DNA from: Anthonomus grandis grandis
Taxonomy: Eukaryota > Arthropoda > Insecta > Coleoptera > Curculionidae
Direction of reading: 5' to 3'
Length of the DNA: 64,000 nucleotides
Assembly: GCF_022605725.1 (NCBI RefSeq)
Contig: NC_065552.1
Location: forward strand, 15,704,785-15,768,784
A program made the position numbers and the translations under genes. Below, in pieces: positions 10,613-21,861 of this stretch; within the stretch, counting starts at the first letter, position 1, and every line of letters starts with the position of its first letter. A model generated the notes under the pieces. The model searched no databases, was not told the origin of the DNA, and saw nothing but the letters and a program-made list of their open reading frames with translations.

Positions 10613-12413
10613 ATTATGGGTCTAGTTCTTATTTTATACATCCTAACATAACTGATCGGTATGTTAATTAAAACTAGAATCACTATTTCATACACGATTC
10701 ATATTCTTTGGACAAACATGGTATAAATAAATAAAATAAATCACAGTAGCATGCTTTAAATTATTATTTAACATCTCAAAAACAAATTGTATGACATTGT
10801 TTCTCGTAGCTGCAAACCGTCCATAGTAAAACGGAAATTTATATAAATATAGTGTAATATTAATTTTGATGTAGCCTAAATAATGAATTAGCTAAAACTA
10901 AGGAAAACGCAGTGTCCTTTTTTGCTTCATGAAACTCAGATATAATAAATGCTTGTTACTGGGCGAATTCTTAAAATACCAACGATAAGAATCTAATATA
11001 CGAGTACGAACTTCCGCATGTCATTTAATTTTAATTACTTATAAACTTTATGCTAAACAAGCTGATTTTTATTTCAATGTCAATATTATCTTAAAATTTG
11101 ATATACAGAGACTACCTAAAAAAAAAACATTTTTTGATAACCTTCATTTGATATTTATGTAAAACCAAAGCAGATTTTGATAATATGATTTCTTCAGACT
11201 GTTTATCAATAATTTTTCTTCATAATCTTTTCTTTTTAAAATCTTTTCGTATTCGGTATTATTTCGAATTAATTTCGTATTTCAGTAATTTCGTGACATA
11301 ATTTGTTACATTTCCATGTCTTAATTTGTCATCATTTTTGTTACATAATTCACAATTCCACAATTCCACTGACTGCTTAATATAAATTTTTCAACTACCA
11401 ACCAATTCGTTTATTACTATTTAAAATTTTTTTATCTAGCTAACAAAAAATCAATACATAAAGAATCAAAAAAATACTTTAAAACTAAACTTTTTCCTAC
11501 ACGTCAGATGAAATTGTAAAAATACTAAAGGTATTATTACTATCAGAAGCTAGGTTTTTCATTTTAGCAATAATCCAATTATTAAACAAATAAACTGATT
11601 TTACTTCGAAACTTTTTTGTGTTGAATAATTAGCTGTTTATGCTAATTTACAAATTATTTCAACTCATTTTGGTGAGTAAGCCACTATTGGGTTCTTATT
11701 CTGCAGCCTACAGACGTTTTTTCCACAATTAGCAGATGAGGGTACAGTGTTTGAAAATTATTAAACCTTTTAAATCTAACAAAAATTATGTAGTGAATTG
11801 CAGAAATTATTAAGCATTTTCTAAAAAAAAGACTATGGAAATTCGCATGAATACAATGCCGCGAAGTTCTTTTACCAACGGCACACTTACAAATATATTT
11901 CGATAAAAAGTGTTCGCCGAATTAATGATCAAATTTCATGAAATAAGTTCTATTTATAGCTAAAAGACGCAGCTTCGAAGATAGTATTGATGCAAATTGC
12001 AACATGTAGTATGCGTGACTTGTATAATTTATCAACGCACATAGTGCCACTATTATAAGATTTCACGAAGGTAAAAACTAAATGAAAACGACTTGTACTT
12101 TTGTGAAGCTACATCTAAATTCTTATCTGTTGTATTATTCTGTTATAAAAAAATTTAGTCAGCCGCTAGTATTATCGTTACTGGAAGGATTCGAATTTAC
12201 CGATTTTTCACAAAACTCATAAGCTAGAAATATTGAAAGTATATTTGCAACAAATTCTATTATATGTTCTGTTTTGCTTTTTGAAATTGAACAAGAAATA
12301 TGTACAAAATTTATTAAAAAATACCACTAATTCAGACATAACAAATATCCTATCGAAATATAAAATTTACTCCAAAAAAATAGTAACTGATTGTTCAGCA
12401 AAACAACTGAATA
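10613..12413. other. No gene seen
   Basis: AT-rich DNA up to the left end of the DDE element at 12416. Only chance open frames occur. Confidence 0.55.
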
Positions 12414-12415
12414 TA

Positions 12416-13770
12416 GTCGCCTTCGCTCTTATCGTGCGGGTTCAAAGGTCACCACATAATATGAATCAAATTGAAAAATATTTCGTTAAATGAAATAGTA
12501 CGTGCGAAAATAAAAAAATATGCTTAACAGCATATATTTTTGGTCTTTTCAGCGATTTTGCAATTGAAAGAAGTTCGGATTTGAGCATATATGGCAAGGG
12601 ATTCTGATTTTCTTTTACTAACCATTCATAAATTTCTCTTTTTCTCCAACTTCCATTTGGTTGTTTATTCAAAATTCTTGAATGATACGACGCATTGTCT
12701 AATACTATTAAGGAGGGTTCTTGCAAGTTCGGTATTAACTGTTCCTATAACCATTCTTCAAACATTTCGCAATTCATATTGTCATGATAATCCATACTTT
12801 TAGACTTAGAACTAGAAGAAAAAATTAAACTTGCACCTGGAACGAATCCCGTTGAAGACCCGGCATGTAAAATAATAAATCGTTTTCCCTGATCACATCC
12901 TTTTTTTCTTTTCACGCTTTTCACAGATTCATCTTGCCAAGATTTTATTCCACTCCCGTTTGAAAATATCCAAGTTTCATCTTAGAATACCACTTTCCTT
13001 AACTTTGATTTTTCATTTTGTGTATATTGTCTTAAAAATCCTATTCGTTAGCTCACAATATTTGGTAGTTCACACAAATATCTTCTATTGCAGTCTTTTT
13101 TATAGCGGAAACCTATGCTTTTAATTAATTATGATAAAGCAGAAAGTCCAATTTCCAAAGTGCCGCGTTGCTTTAAAACATCCCTCAGAAATGGCAGCGT
13201 TATATTTATTTTTAGCCTATATAGTTCATAAATCCTATCCCTTACTTCCATTTTTACACATTCACTTAAATCTTCAGTCTTCGGCTTCTTCCTTTTACAC
13301 TTTTTTTCCTTCTTGGGAATAAGATTGTTCTTGTTTTCATATACAACCTTTTGCACCATTCTTAAACTAATTCCAAGCACTTTAGCTACTTCTTGTACAT
13401 TCTTAGGCAACCCTTTATTTTCTTTTTCGTTCTCGAAGTAATTAATAACATTAAGTACCATTTTTTGTCTTGAGGATTTAGAAATCCACAAAAAGGCTTT
13501 TTCTTTTCCATAATTTGAAATTTAAATTATCTTGTGACAAATAATGTCATCCGTCAATCGAAACGAGACAGGCATATTTGTTATGAAAGTAATTGTTTTA
13601 GAACCACTGACATTTATTATTTTATCTTCTTTTGATACATTAACGCTGCATATATCTGTTTCGTTTATCTGACACGTTGTAGTTAAAAAACGTTGTTGCG
13701 CAAATTGAAATGAAACGTAACTACAAAAGTTGATAATCCGATACACCCGCACGATAAGAGCGATTTTGAC
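12416..13770 (-). mobile_element. Deleted IS630/Tc1/mariner-superfamily element
   Basis: A perfect 18-bp inverted repeat (12424-12441 and 13745-13762, CGCTCTTATCGTGCGGGT) lies 8 bp inside ends that both read GTC next to TA (12414-12415 and 13771-13772). This gives a 1355-bp element with a TA duplication. Its ends do not resemble those of the mariners or Tc1 elements here. The coding part reads on the minus strand and lacks its last third. Confidence 0.85.
12540..13512 (-). pseudogene. DDE transposase of a distinct IS630/Tc1/mariner lineage, 3'-deleted
   Basis: The N-terminal frame (13129-13491) has a helix-turn-helix: SRQKMVLNVINYF, then VAKVLGISLRMVQKVV. A linker of KKEKKCKRKKPK follows. 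A frame break near 13110 leads to DETWIFSNGSGIKSW (first catalytic Asp, near 12980) and later VLDNASYHS (second Asp, near 12690). The sequence ends at RPKIYAVKH near 12530. The usual third block (a proline-rich stretch before the last catalytic acid, with NPIE-like residues) is absent, so the deletion removed the last active-site residue. A stop also splits the DDE part near 12745. Confidence 0.8.
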
Positions 13771-13772
13771 TA

Positions 13773-15006
13773 AAGCCTCCTTGGTCACCAATTTCTGATC
13801 GGTTTTTATATTTTACGCCAAACGTATTCTGGGTATTTCAAAATTTTATATTTTTTAAAAGACTGGCTCGATTTTGAGAAGTTATGCAACAACATATAGG
13901 AAATAAATTAACTGCTATACAAGGTTTAAATTCAATTTCTACTTAACCGATATTTTTAAAGATACTTAAAAATTATAAACCAAGTTTTCAAATTTTGCCT
14001 ATCGTATCGACCGAAAGCTTTTTCACAATTTACTACAAGAATTCCTTACTATATTTTTTTAACTTTTACTTCTGCACTATTACCATATGATAAATTATTT
14101 CCAAGACACCCCTCTAAATATCAAAATCACCGTTCTATAATTGTCGCAGCCCTACAAGACGTAGGGCACTGCTGGCAGTCGCTTTTCAATTGAAACTTGA
14201 CTTATTACTAGCGACGTTGACAGATGGGATGTCGACAACTTAAGAAAGGTTAACAAATGGCTAAACACTTATTAATTTTTTAGAGTGATAGGAATTAATT
14301 TGTTTTACTTAAAAATAGATAGGGCATATTATAAATAGTTTGTCAAAAAGAAATTTTCTAAAGCTCAATTGAACAAAGTAATATTTTAATAAAATAGCAA
14401 GAGGATATAAAACCCTTCAGAACAAGCGTATCTAGCTGGAAAAAGAAAATAATGAGTCCCTGAATTAAGGGATAAAAATGATTTTTATAGTCGTTAAGGT
14501 TGGCAGAGCCTTGGATGTCAGTATTGGAAATAATTAGACAAATCACTGCTATTGTATTGGGGAGGACCAAAAGAAAAAAAATAATCTCTTTCTTATTCTG
14601 AACATTACCTTTATTTTAAAAATTAAAATAGAGCAAGTTTAGTTCTAAAAATGAGATCAGATCTAAGTGTGGGCAATATATGTAAAAGTGTACAATAAAG
14701 ACATGTATATCAACGAAACCCTTACAAAGTCTAATCGCGCACTGTTTAAAAGTATGGTCAATATAAAAAGAAAAAAAACGTAAAGTATTTGTGGGTTAGG
14801 GATGAGATTTTCACTTCCTGTTCCTTTAGCAGATCGAATTATCTCTCGATTTTTTCTGTAAACTACATATTCTTAATCAATAAAATCATAATGGTCATAG
14901 ATACATGGCTGTATATAGATCAGGGTCAATCTAAAAAGAAATTGATAGCCTCAGATTAAATAACTTAGAATTAAAACCAAGCTAGTATCTTCACTCTATA
15001 TATATA
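13773..15006. other. No gene seen
   Basis: AT-rich spacer with no recognisable domain. A 70-codon open frame near 14.4 kb on the minus strand has no recognisable features. Confidence 0.55.
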
Positions 15007-15008
15007 TA

Positions 15009-15383
15009 CAGGGTGTTCATTTGAAAATTTCCCACCATGGATTTATCGAAAACCACTGTTTTAAAAAAAACGCCGAAATACGTCAAAAGGTTTGTCAAGG
15101 GGGACAACTTTCTAACCTAAAATTACTTCACCTTCTTTCACCCTCTGCCCCCCCCCCGTGGTCATCCCCTTAAAAATTTTAAATGGCAAGGGGTATCGAG
15201 TAATAGCTTGTTTAAAAGGTCTTTCGAAGTCTTTTATTTTGACGTTTGATTTTTTTAAATCGGTCTCATTTTCGCGAAAATTAGAAAAATCTTTGTTTAT
15301 CTTAATTTTACACTATTAAAGTTTTTTTTTTCGTTTTAGGGTTTAGCCGCAATCGAGCACCGCGATATTAAATGGATACCCTG
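15009..15383. mobile_element. Mariner-derived MITE
   Basis: The 375-bp element is flanked by TA and has ends CAGGGTGTTCATTTGAAAA and (complement) CAGGGTATCCATTTAA. Internal blocks such as AAGGGGTATCGAGTAATA match subterminal sequence in mariner A and B. It holds no coding sequence, so it is a non-autonomous derivative of the same group. A weaker echo of its left end (CCCACCATGG followed by AT-rich DNA) is at about 16500-16560. Confidence 0.85.
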
Positions 15384-15469
15384 TATATATACATTATAAA
15401 TAGTGCATCTTTTTGCATCCAAAATGCTTTAAACATATCAGAAGTTTTTCCTACTAGCAGGGTCGGAAA

Positions 15470-16040
15470 TTGATATGCTTTTATTGGTGGTGATTACTTT
15501 AGTATATGGGATGCTTATTCCATTCCAACGCAAGAAGAAACCACAGTAGCTGAAGTGTTGTTCCAGAACTAGATATGCGGATCCTCAGAGATACATTCCT
15601 TTAAAAGAAGGAACTTTTAATTAAGTATTCCAATCTGTATGTCAGTTGCTGGGAATCAGTGAGATCCGCTTAAGCCCTCCATATCTTTAGTCTTATGAAA
15701 TGGTTAAACGATTTAATCGTATTTTGGAAACCTATTTAAGAATTGTAGTAAACTGTAAGTAAACGAACTGCCTAAATACAACCATTTCTATTGGCATATT
15801 GTTCTACGTGTTCTTTTATCTACGTGTTTACTAGAAAAGCTCAGAAAAAATGTCTTCGGTGATGAACTTCACGAAAATAACAAAATGATTTTACGTTTTG
15901 ACATAAAGGCGAATTGTAGTGGTCTTAATCCTGAAGACAATGCCTGGTTATATCATCCACGGAGGCCAAAAGGCAAGTCACCGAAGTTCCGAAACGTGGT
16001 ATACCAGATCTACCGACGTCGGACCAACGATATTAGGTTT
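15470..16040 (+). pseudogene. Ty3/gypsy integrase fragment
   Basis: Across two frames the plus strand reads DYFSIWDAYSIPTQEETTVAEVL (here split by damage), the integrase core around its second acidic residue, then a decayed core. It continues to the integrase tail WLYHPRRPKGKSPKFR near 15945 and NVVYQIYRR. This order is that of the catalytic core and C-terminal (GPY/F-like) region of gypsy-type pol polyproteins. Multiple stops occur between 15555 and 15830. Neither RT nor LTR is next to it, so only a 570-bp scrap remains. Confidence 0.8.
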
Positions 16041-16739
16041 AGAATATAATATTTAGGATCCTATTTATCTTTAGTTTAATATTTTTACTTATAGTGTCTG
16101 GTTTTTAAGGATGTCATCTTGTTTAAGGATCCCATTTTGGCCCCAATTTAGATTATTTTAATGTAAATTTTGGTATTTTAAATGTTCTAGATTTTGTATA
16201 CTTACTTGCTATTATTATCAGTATTCTCTTAAAATTATTGATCTCTATCGGCAAAAAATAATACAAATTTCTAAGGATTTCCGAATAGTTCTATGGGCAT
16301 TTAAGAGGGACCGCGTTTCATGATATTTTAATTAGTTTTGATGTTTACCTTGGAAATAATTAAGCGACACATTATTTATTTAAACTTTACAGATTATTTG
16401 AGAACACTAAGCGGGATAATCTAAGAAGCTCTTCTATTAATAAAAAAAAAAATATTTTTTCGAAAAGAATATATCAGAATCTGAATAAATTTATACCATT
16501 CCAAGGGCATACAAATCGAAAAAAAATACCCACCATGGTAATAACGGAAATATTACGAATTTAAAAAAAAAAGATTAAGAAAAAAAGTACAAAAAATCTA
16601 ATAATCTTACAAATAACTCAAATTTTATCTATATTAGAATTAAAGTTAAGAGTGACATTACAGGTGCTTATAAAAAATACATAAAAAGATAGAAAAAAAT
16701 ATCGAGTAATTCTAATAGCTTCTAGAGATAATTGTTTAA

Positions 16740-18340
16740 CAAAGTCATTGATTCCTCTAATATTATACAAAAATTAGGAAATATTCGAGTAAGTATATTG
16801 CTGGCAGTTTTGCTTCACATCTTTCTCGTATTTTTCAATTAAATTCCTTCCATCCTGAATTTTTTTCTAACAATTCCTTTGATAAATACTACTCTGTTGG
16901 TGAAAAGCGTTTCTGCGGACGATATTAAAATCGCAGTAAAAAAAATTAAACCTTAAAAATATGTTGGGCCAAGTAAGATACCTCTGTATATTTTAAAAGG
17001 ATTCATTCATTTTTTTGGAGCTTTTTCAATTAAATTTTTCTCAATAATATTTAACTTAACATTGGAGAAAAAACTTACACAAATACATGGAAAACCTCAA
17101 AAAGACTTCCTATCTTAATCATTAAAAGTGGAGACGAAACTGTTTTAAGACTTGTGGTTTTAAGATGTTATTCAAGTTAAATATTTAAATCGATATTATA
17201 TAGCAAGATTTGTAATCACATAGTTTTTGGTTTATCACTGAAAAACAATAGGGTCTTGTGCACAAGAAGTCAACAGTTACAAACTTGCCTACATTTTTAC
17301 AAAAACGGAATGATGTTGACTCTGACAGGTAGATGTTAGTAGATTTTTGCTCTTCGATAGAGTTAACCACGATATTTTGTTAAGAAAATTACATTGCTTT
17401 GGTTTATCACAGATTTTTCTGCAGTTGTTTACTTCATTTTTAAAATCAAGAGTTCAGTATGTTGTATAGTATAGAAGTTATATATTGACATTTTGTAACT
17501 TTATCAGGGGTTCTCAAGTACCTAACCTAAAGTCATTACTTTTGTTAACTCCTATAAATGTTGTGAGAGTTAATTATTTGTGGATGGTTTATAATTTTAC
17601 AGAGCAATTAATAGTACGAGAGACTGCGAGCTTCTTCAGCATGTCTAAGATAAAGTAATACTTTGGTAAAACAAATTATATTTGAATATTTGCCGTGAAA
17701 TTTACGAGAAAAAATGTGTGCAATTTATTCACAGTATAAAATGGGTACCAATCTTTTAAAATATAGAAATAAAAGACTTAGGGGTCGTTTTTGACGAAAA
17801 ATTAAATTTCAAGATTCATAATGACACGGCTGTTAATAAGATATTTAAGGTTTAAGGATTTATAATTCGTTATGGCTCTAATTTTAGTAACTTTAAAAAT
17901 CATTATTACTCTCTATAATGTCTATGTTCATTCATTATGGAATATTCATTAAAGGTTTGGTATCCCTTCTACTTGGAAAAAATTTTAAAGAGGGTTGAAT
18001 TTGATTTTTGCGTTATTTATATTATAAAACACGTGGCGAGCGTTTTACTGGTATATCTTGTTAACAGAATTTCGCAGAATATAATTTAAAGAAAACTTAC
18101 TTCTAGAAGAACTATGACCTGCTTACTGTTTACACATAAAATTATTTATTCTTTGAAAAACTATTGTTAACGATAAACATTTATCAAAATAGAAATATAA
18201 AAGCTTTTTATAAAACTAAAACAATATAGGTGGAAAATCGATAATTTTCAGAATGTCTAATGACGCAAATCTACTAATTAATATTGAAATATTTTCTGAG
18301 ACATTTATGCAGTTTTAAAAAATCATCTCTAATGAATAAT
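16740..18340 (+). pseudogene. Jockey-type non-LTR reverse transcriptase remnant
   Basis: Reading across all three plus frames gives the landmarks of a jockey-like ORF2 in order: GPSKIPLYILKG near 16972, NTWKTS near 17085, LYSKICNH near 17200, DRVNHDILLRKLHCFGLS near 17355, SGVPQ-like near 17510, an ADGL block replacing the catalytic YADD near 17580, and KDLGVVFDEKLNF near 17774. Stops and single-base indels occur every 50-100 bp, so it is an old copy. The endonuclease half is missing at the 5' side. The mariner at 18429 begins just beyond its 3' end. Confidence 0.85.
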
Positions 18341-18902
18341 ATTGTCAGGTTTTTTTTCTTTGTTTTCATAGTTTTGTTATAGGTAATTTAACAAGTTATC
18401 TGGAAGGAAGATCTTTTTTTGTAATATACAGGGTGTTTGGCGGAGGGTTAGCCAAACTTGGTGGGCATATAGAAAGGCTCAGATAGAAGATATTTTCTTA
18501 ATAAACTTGTGTTCTAAAGGTCTCGGGTTTTTTTATATCATTGATTTTGTGTTATTTTCAGGATTTTCAAAAAATTATGCCTTTTGACATTTTTTTCAGC
18601 ATATTTTTCACGTTTTTTTTTACATTTGTATTTAGTCTGTAATGTATCCTGAATCTAAAAAAATCAATATCAAGTACAAATAATACCGAAATAATTCGTT
18701 TTGAGCTTAAAAAGTTAATACAAGTAGCAAAAAAAGTTATAAAAGGTAACTTTAACTTGACGCAAAAAAAAAACTAAAATCTATCAAGATGTTCAGGTAG
18801 TTTTAAAAATATCTCCAGTTAATACTCTTTTCAATGATATACGATGTGTATCTAACCCCCTAACCTAAGCCGACTAACTTGCCACAATTCATGACTTTAA
18901 AG

Positions 18903-19835
18903 GACAATAAAGTAAAAAAAAATATTTTTTTTAATTTTATGTATGTAAAATATCCTAAGGTAATTTAATATATTTAATAAACGTATATTTAGTATAACAC
19001 CCTGTATTCGTTTATAAGTGTCTCAACCGCCCGAGAATTATCTTACATCCTTGAAAATCTATACCCTAAGCATAAATAATAATAATAATAAGCAGAGATT
19101 GAGAGAGACCCAGAAAAGAAAAGAGGCAGTGAGTGCTAGCACTTCGCCTTATAAAGAGCCTTGTATATAGAGTGATCATAGTTGACCAGGTGTGGTGGTG
19201 TTTGTCCACTAGGTGGATATTAGAATGGTTGTGATTGTTTTGTGCACAGGTTAATCGACATGTGAGTAATATTTTATATTGTTGTTGTATAAGTCCATGG
19301 CTAGAGTTTTATAGTATACCAGAGTTTGTCGCTGTTTAGCGAGGTATTACCAGATTGTGGTCGATTGTGTAGCAATCGACAGGGATGCCCTCTGCGCGCA
19401 GTTCCTTCGAGTTGGTCTTGTGAGTTATAGAGGGCCCTTACTTGTCTTCTCGATTGACACAATTGGATTCTAAGATCTCGGTACATGTTATCTTAGTTTC
19501 CGAGTGTTGAGATGCTTACTGCTTAGCGGCAGTGGAGCGTCTGGGGTAGCCATAACTATTTTAGGGGACACTAGCTAGTCGTCGAAGAAAGAAGATATAT
19601 ATGGAAATTAATAGCAAATATATAGTAACTATATTGATGGTTGTTGGCATGACTGAATCAAGGGGATCGAGGTTCCCCGGTGAGTAAACTTAATCTTTAT
19701 TAGATGGGTCAGTACAGTAAATCGTAAACATTTTTGTTTCATGGTACTCTCAATCTCTTGCTGTATACATGGTGGAGCTCGCTGAATGAATTGCATTATC
19801 AATACTCACGTAAGTTTAATTTTAAAATACCCAAA
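18903..19835. other. Insertion of unknown type splitting the left arm
   Basis: This 930-bp block interrupts the left inverted arm, whose two pieces are contiguous in the right arm. An AACACCCTGTA string near 19000 looks like a mariner right end. 19080-19700 is richer in G and C, with AAT repeats at about 19074-19098, AGCACTTCGCCTTATAAAG and CTAGCTAGTCGTCGAAG. The last parts resemble LTR-retroelement leader sequence, but no matching LTR, primer-binding site or coding region was found. Origin is unresolved. Confidence 0.45.
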
Positions 19836-20039
19836 TTTTACATGTATTTATTTCAAAATTACAAATTTTATTAAAACTGCGCTCCCCTGGCTCTAATACA
19901 TGCCCTACGTCGCCGTCGCATTTCCACTGTCGTAAGACGAAGCCGCATCTCTTTTCTGATAGTTTGAAAAGCGGCATCGATTCTTTGAATGGTCAAATGA
20001 GGAGATCGTGGAACATGCTATGGGATTGTTGTTGTGATA

Positions 20040-20066
20040 ACAACAATATGTGCTACATATTGTTGT
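20040..20066. repeat. Hairpin in mariner leader
   Basis: Perfect 12-bp arms (20040-20051 and 20055-20066) with a 3-base loop lie between the end of the left inverted arm and the transposase start. They may belong to the element's untranslated region. Confidence 0.55.
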
Positions 20067-20249
20067 TGTCATTTGACATTTGTCGTGGTGTAACTTTTTA
20101 GCTTTCTTACGTACCCAAGTCGTGAATTTAGTATTGTATCGTTTCTGTAGTTGTTATTGTTATTGTTAATACTGTTGTTATTGTTGCTGTTAATTGAGTT
20201 TTTATATAGTTTTTATGACTTTCCTTAATTTTGTATCATTATCGCTACA

Positions 20250-21390
20250 ATGGCTGCATACACTACCGAAGAATACGCCGATATTGTCTTTGCTTATGGA
20301 AGAGCCAATGGTAATACACGAGAAGCACAAAGAATTTATGAGGAGCAATACCCCAATAGGCGTGTGCCCCACCACGACACTTTTGCTAACACTTTTCGTC
20401 GATTAAGGGAAACAGGCAATCTAAATTTTCAAGAACCGAGGACCAATCGGAGGCAGTATGATGTGGCTGTAGATGAAAACGTAATTCGCACATTCGATGA
20501 GGATCCCACCACTAGTACAAGGAAAGTAGCTACAGATCTGAACATTTCTACATGGAAAGCATGGTCAGTTGTCAAGGCAGAAGGAAGGCATCCTTTCCAT
20601 TACACCCCAGTGCAAGGTAATTTCATACTACATCAACAACTTAATTCCGCAATTTTTACTGGCATCGTGATACGAGATTCTAGGTCTTCTACAAGCCGAC
20701 TATGAGCGACGGGTACAATTTTGCCGCTTTTTGCTTCACGCAGACGTTGAAAATGGACACTTTTTAAAAAGCATCTTATGGACAGATGAATCAACATTTA
20801 CACATGCGGGGATATTTAACCAACATAATTTACATTATTGGGAAAACAAAAACGTAAATACGCATTTGACTAGAGCCAAGTCTTTCCAAACAAGATTCAG
20901 TGTTTGGGCAGGTGTGATTGGGAGACACCTCATCGGTCCACACTACTTGCCGAGAAACCTCAACGGGGACAATTACTTACATTTTTTACAAAATGATCTC
21001 CCACAATTATTGGCTGATATACGCATATTTAATGAAGACGGGGCCAATCGTCTTCCAGAATGACGGGTGTCCTGCACACTATCGGGTCGCCATTAGAGAA
21101 TTTCTGGACAATACTTTTCCCAATTCGTGGATCGGAAGAGCAGGTCCCATCGCATGGACTCCACGGTCCCCTGATTTAACCCCTCTCGATTTTTACGTAT
21201 GGGGACGTGCGAAAGAACTCGCGTAGGAGGTAGAAATTGACAATCGAGACCACTTAATTCAAAGAATCAATGCCGCTTTTCTAACCGTCAGAGAAGAGAT
21301 GCAACTTCGCCTTATGATAGTAGAAATCCGACGGCGATGTAGGGCATGTATAAGAGCCAGGGGAGCGCAGTTTCAACAAAATTTGTAATT
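20250..21390 (+). pseudogene. Mariner-like transposase (DD41D), frameshifted
   Basis: It starts MAAYTTEEYADIVFAYGRAN, a DUF4817-like N-terminus, and runs 120 codons intact through HDTFANTFRRLRETG and a second helix-turn-helix (STRKVATDLNIS). A frameshift near 20610 precedes QADYERRVQFCRFLL. LWTDESTFTHAG (near 20776) holds the first Asp. Another frameshift near 21045 precedes FQNDGCPAHY (second Asp) and SPDLTPLDFY (third), 41 residues apart. A TAG at 21224-21226 replaces a codon after AKELA, but the reading frame stays open beyond it to about 21390. Only four lesions make this the best-preserved transposase of its group here. (TTGTTA)-like repeats at about 20150-20190 mark its 5' leader. Confidence 0.9.
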
Positions 21391-21861
21391 TTGAAATAAA
21401 TACATAAAATTTTAAAGTCATGAATTGTGGCAAGTTAGTCGGCTTTATGTTACACATCGTATATCATTGAAAAGAGTATTAACTGGAGATGTTTTTAAAA
21501 CTACCTGAACATCTTGATAGATTTTAGTTTTTTTTTTGCGTCTAACGTAACCTAAAGGTATCTTTAAGTTAAAGTTACCTTTCATAACTTTTTTTGCTAC
21601 TTGTATTAACTTTTTGAGCTCAAAACGAATTATTTCGGTATTATTTGTACTTGATATTGATTTTTTTAGATTCAGGATATATTACAGACTAAATACTAAT
21701 GTAAACAAAACATGAAAAATATGCTGAAAAAATTTAAAGATGTCAAAAGGCATAATTTTTTGAAAATCCTGAAAATAACACAAAATCAATGATATAAAAA
21801 AACCCGAGACTTAGACTATATGCCCAACAAGTTTGGTTAACCGTCCGCCAAACCCCCTGTA

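Larger units (their letters stand above)
18429..21859 (+). mobile_element. Mariner-like element with about 600-bp inverted arms
   Basis: TA duplications (18427-18428 and 21860-21861) flank ends that begin CAGGGTGTTTGGCGG and end with the near-complement. The right arm (about 21255-21859) includes the last part of the transposase gene. The left arm is an inverted copy of all of it, split by an insertion: 18429-18902 matches the outer 450-470 bp, and 19838-19994 matches the coding end in reverse. The element therefore looks like a foldback in which the transposase C-terminus is present in both orientations. Confidence 0.9.

Noticed and set aside
16500..16560. Second MITE like the one at 15009-15383
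   Set aside because: Only a CCCACCATGG-centred match remains; no second end or TA duplication could be found, so it is not listed as an element.
19301..19486. 61-codon minus-strand frame in the GC-richer insertion
   Set aside because: No domain, no splice context and no similarity recognised.
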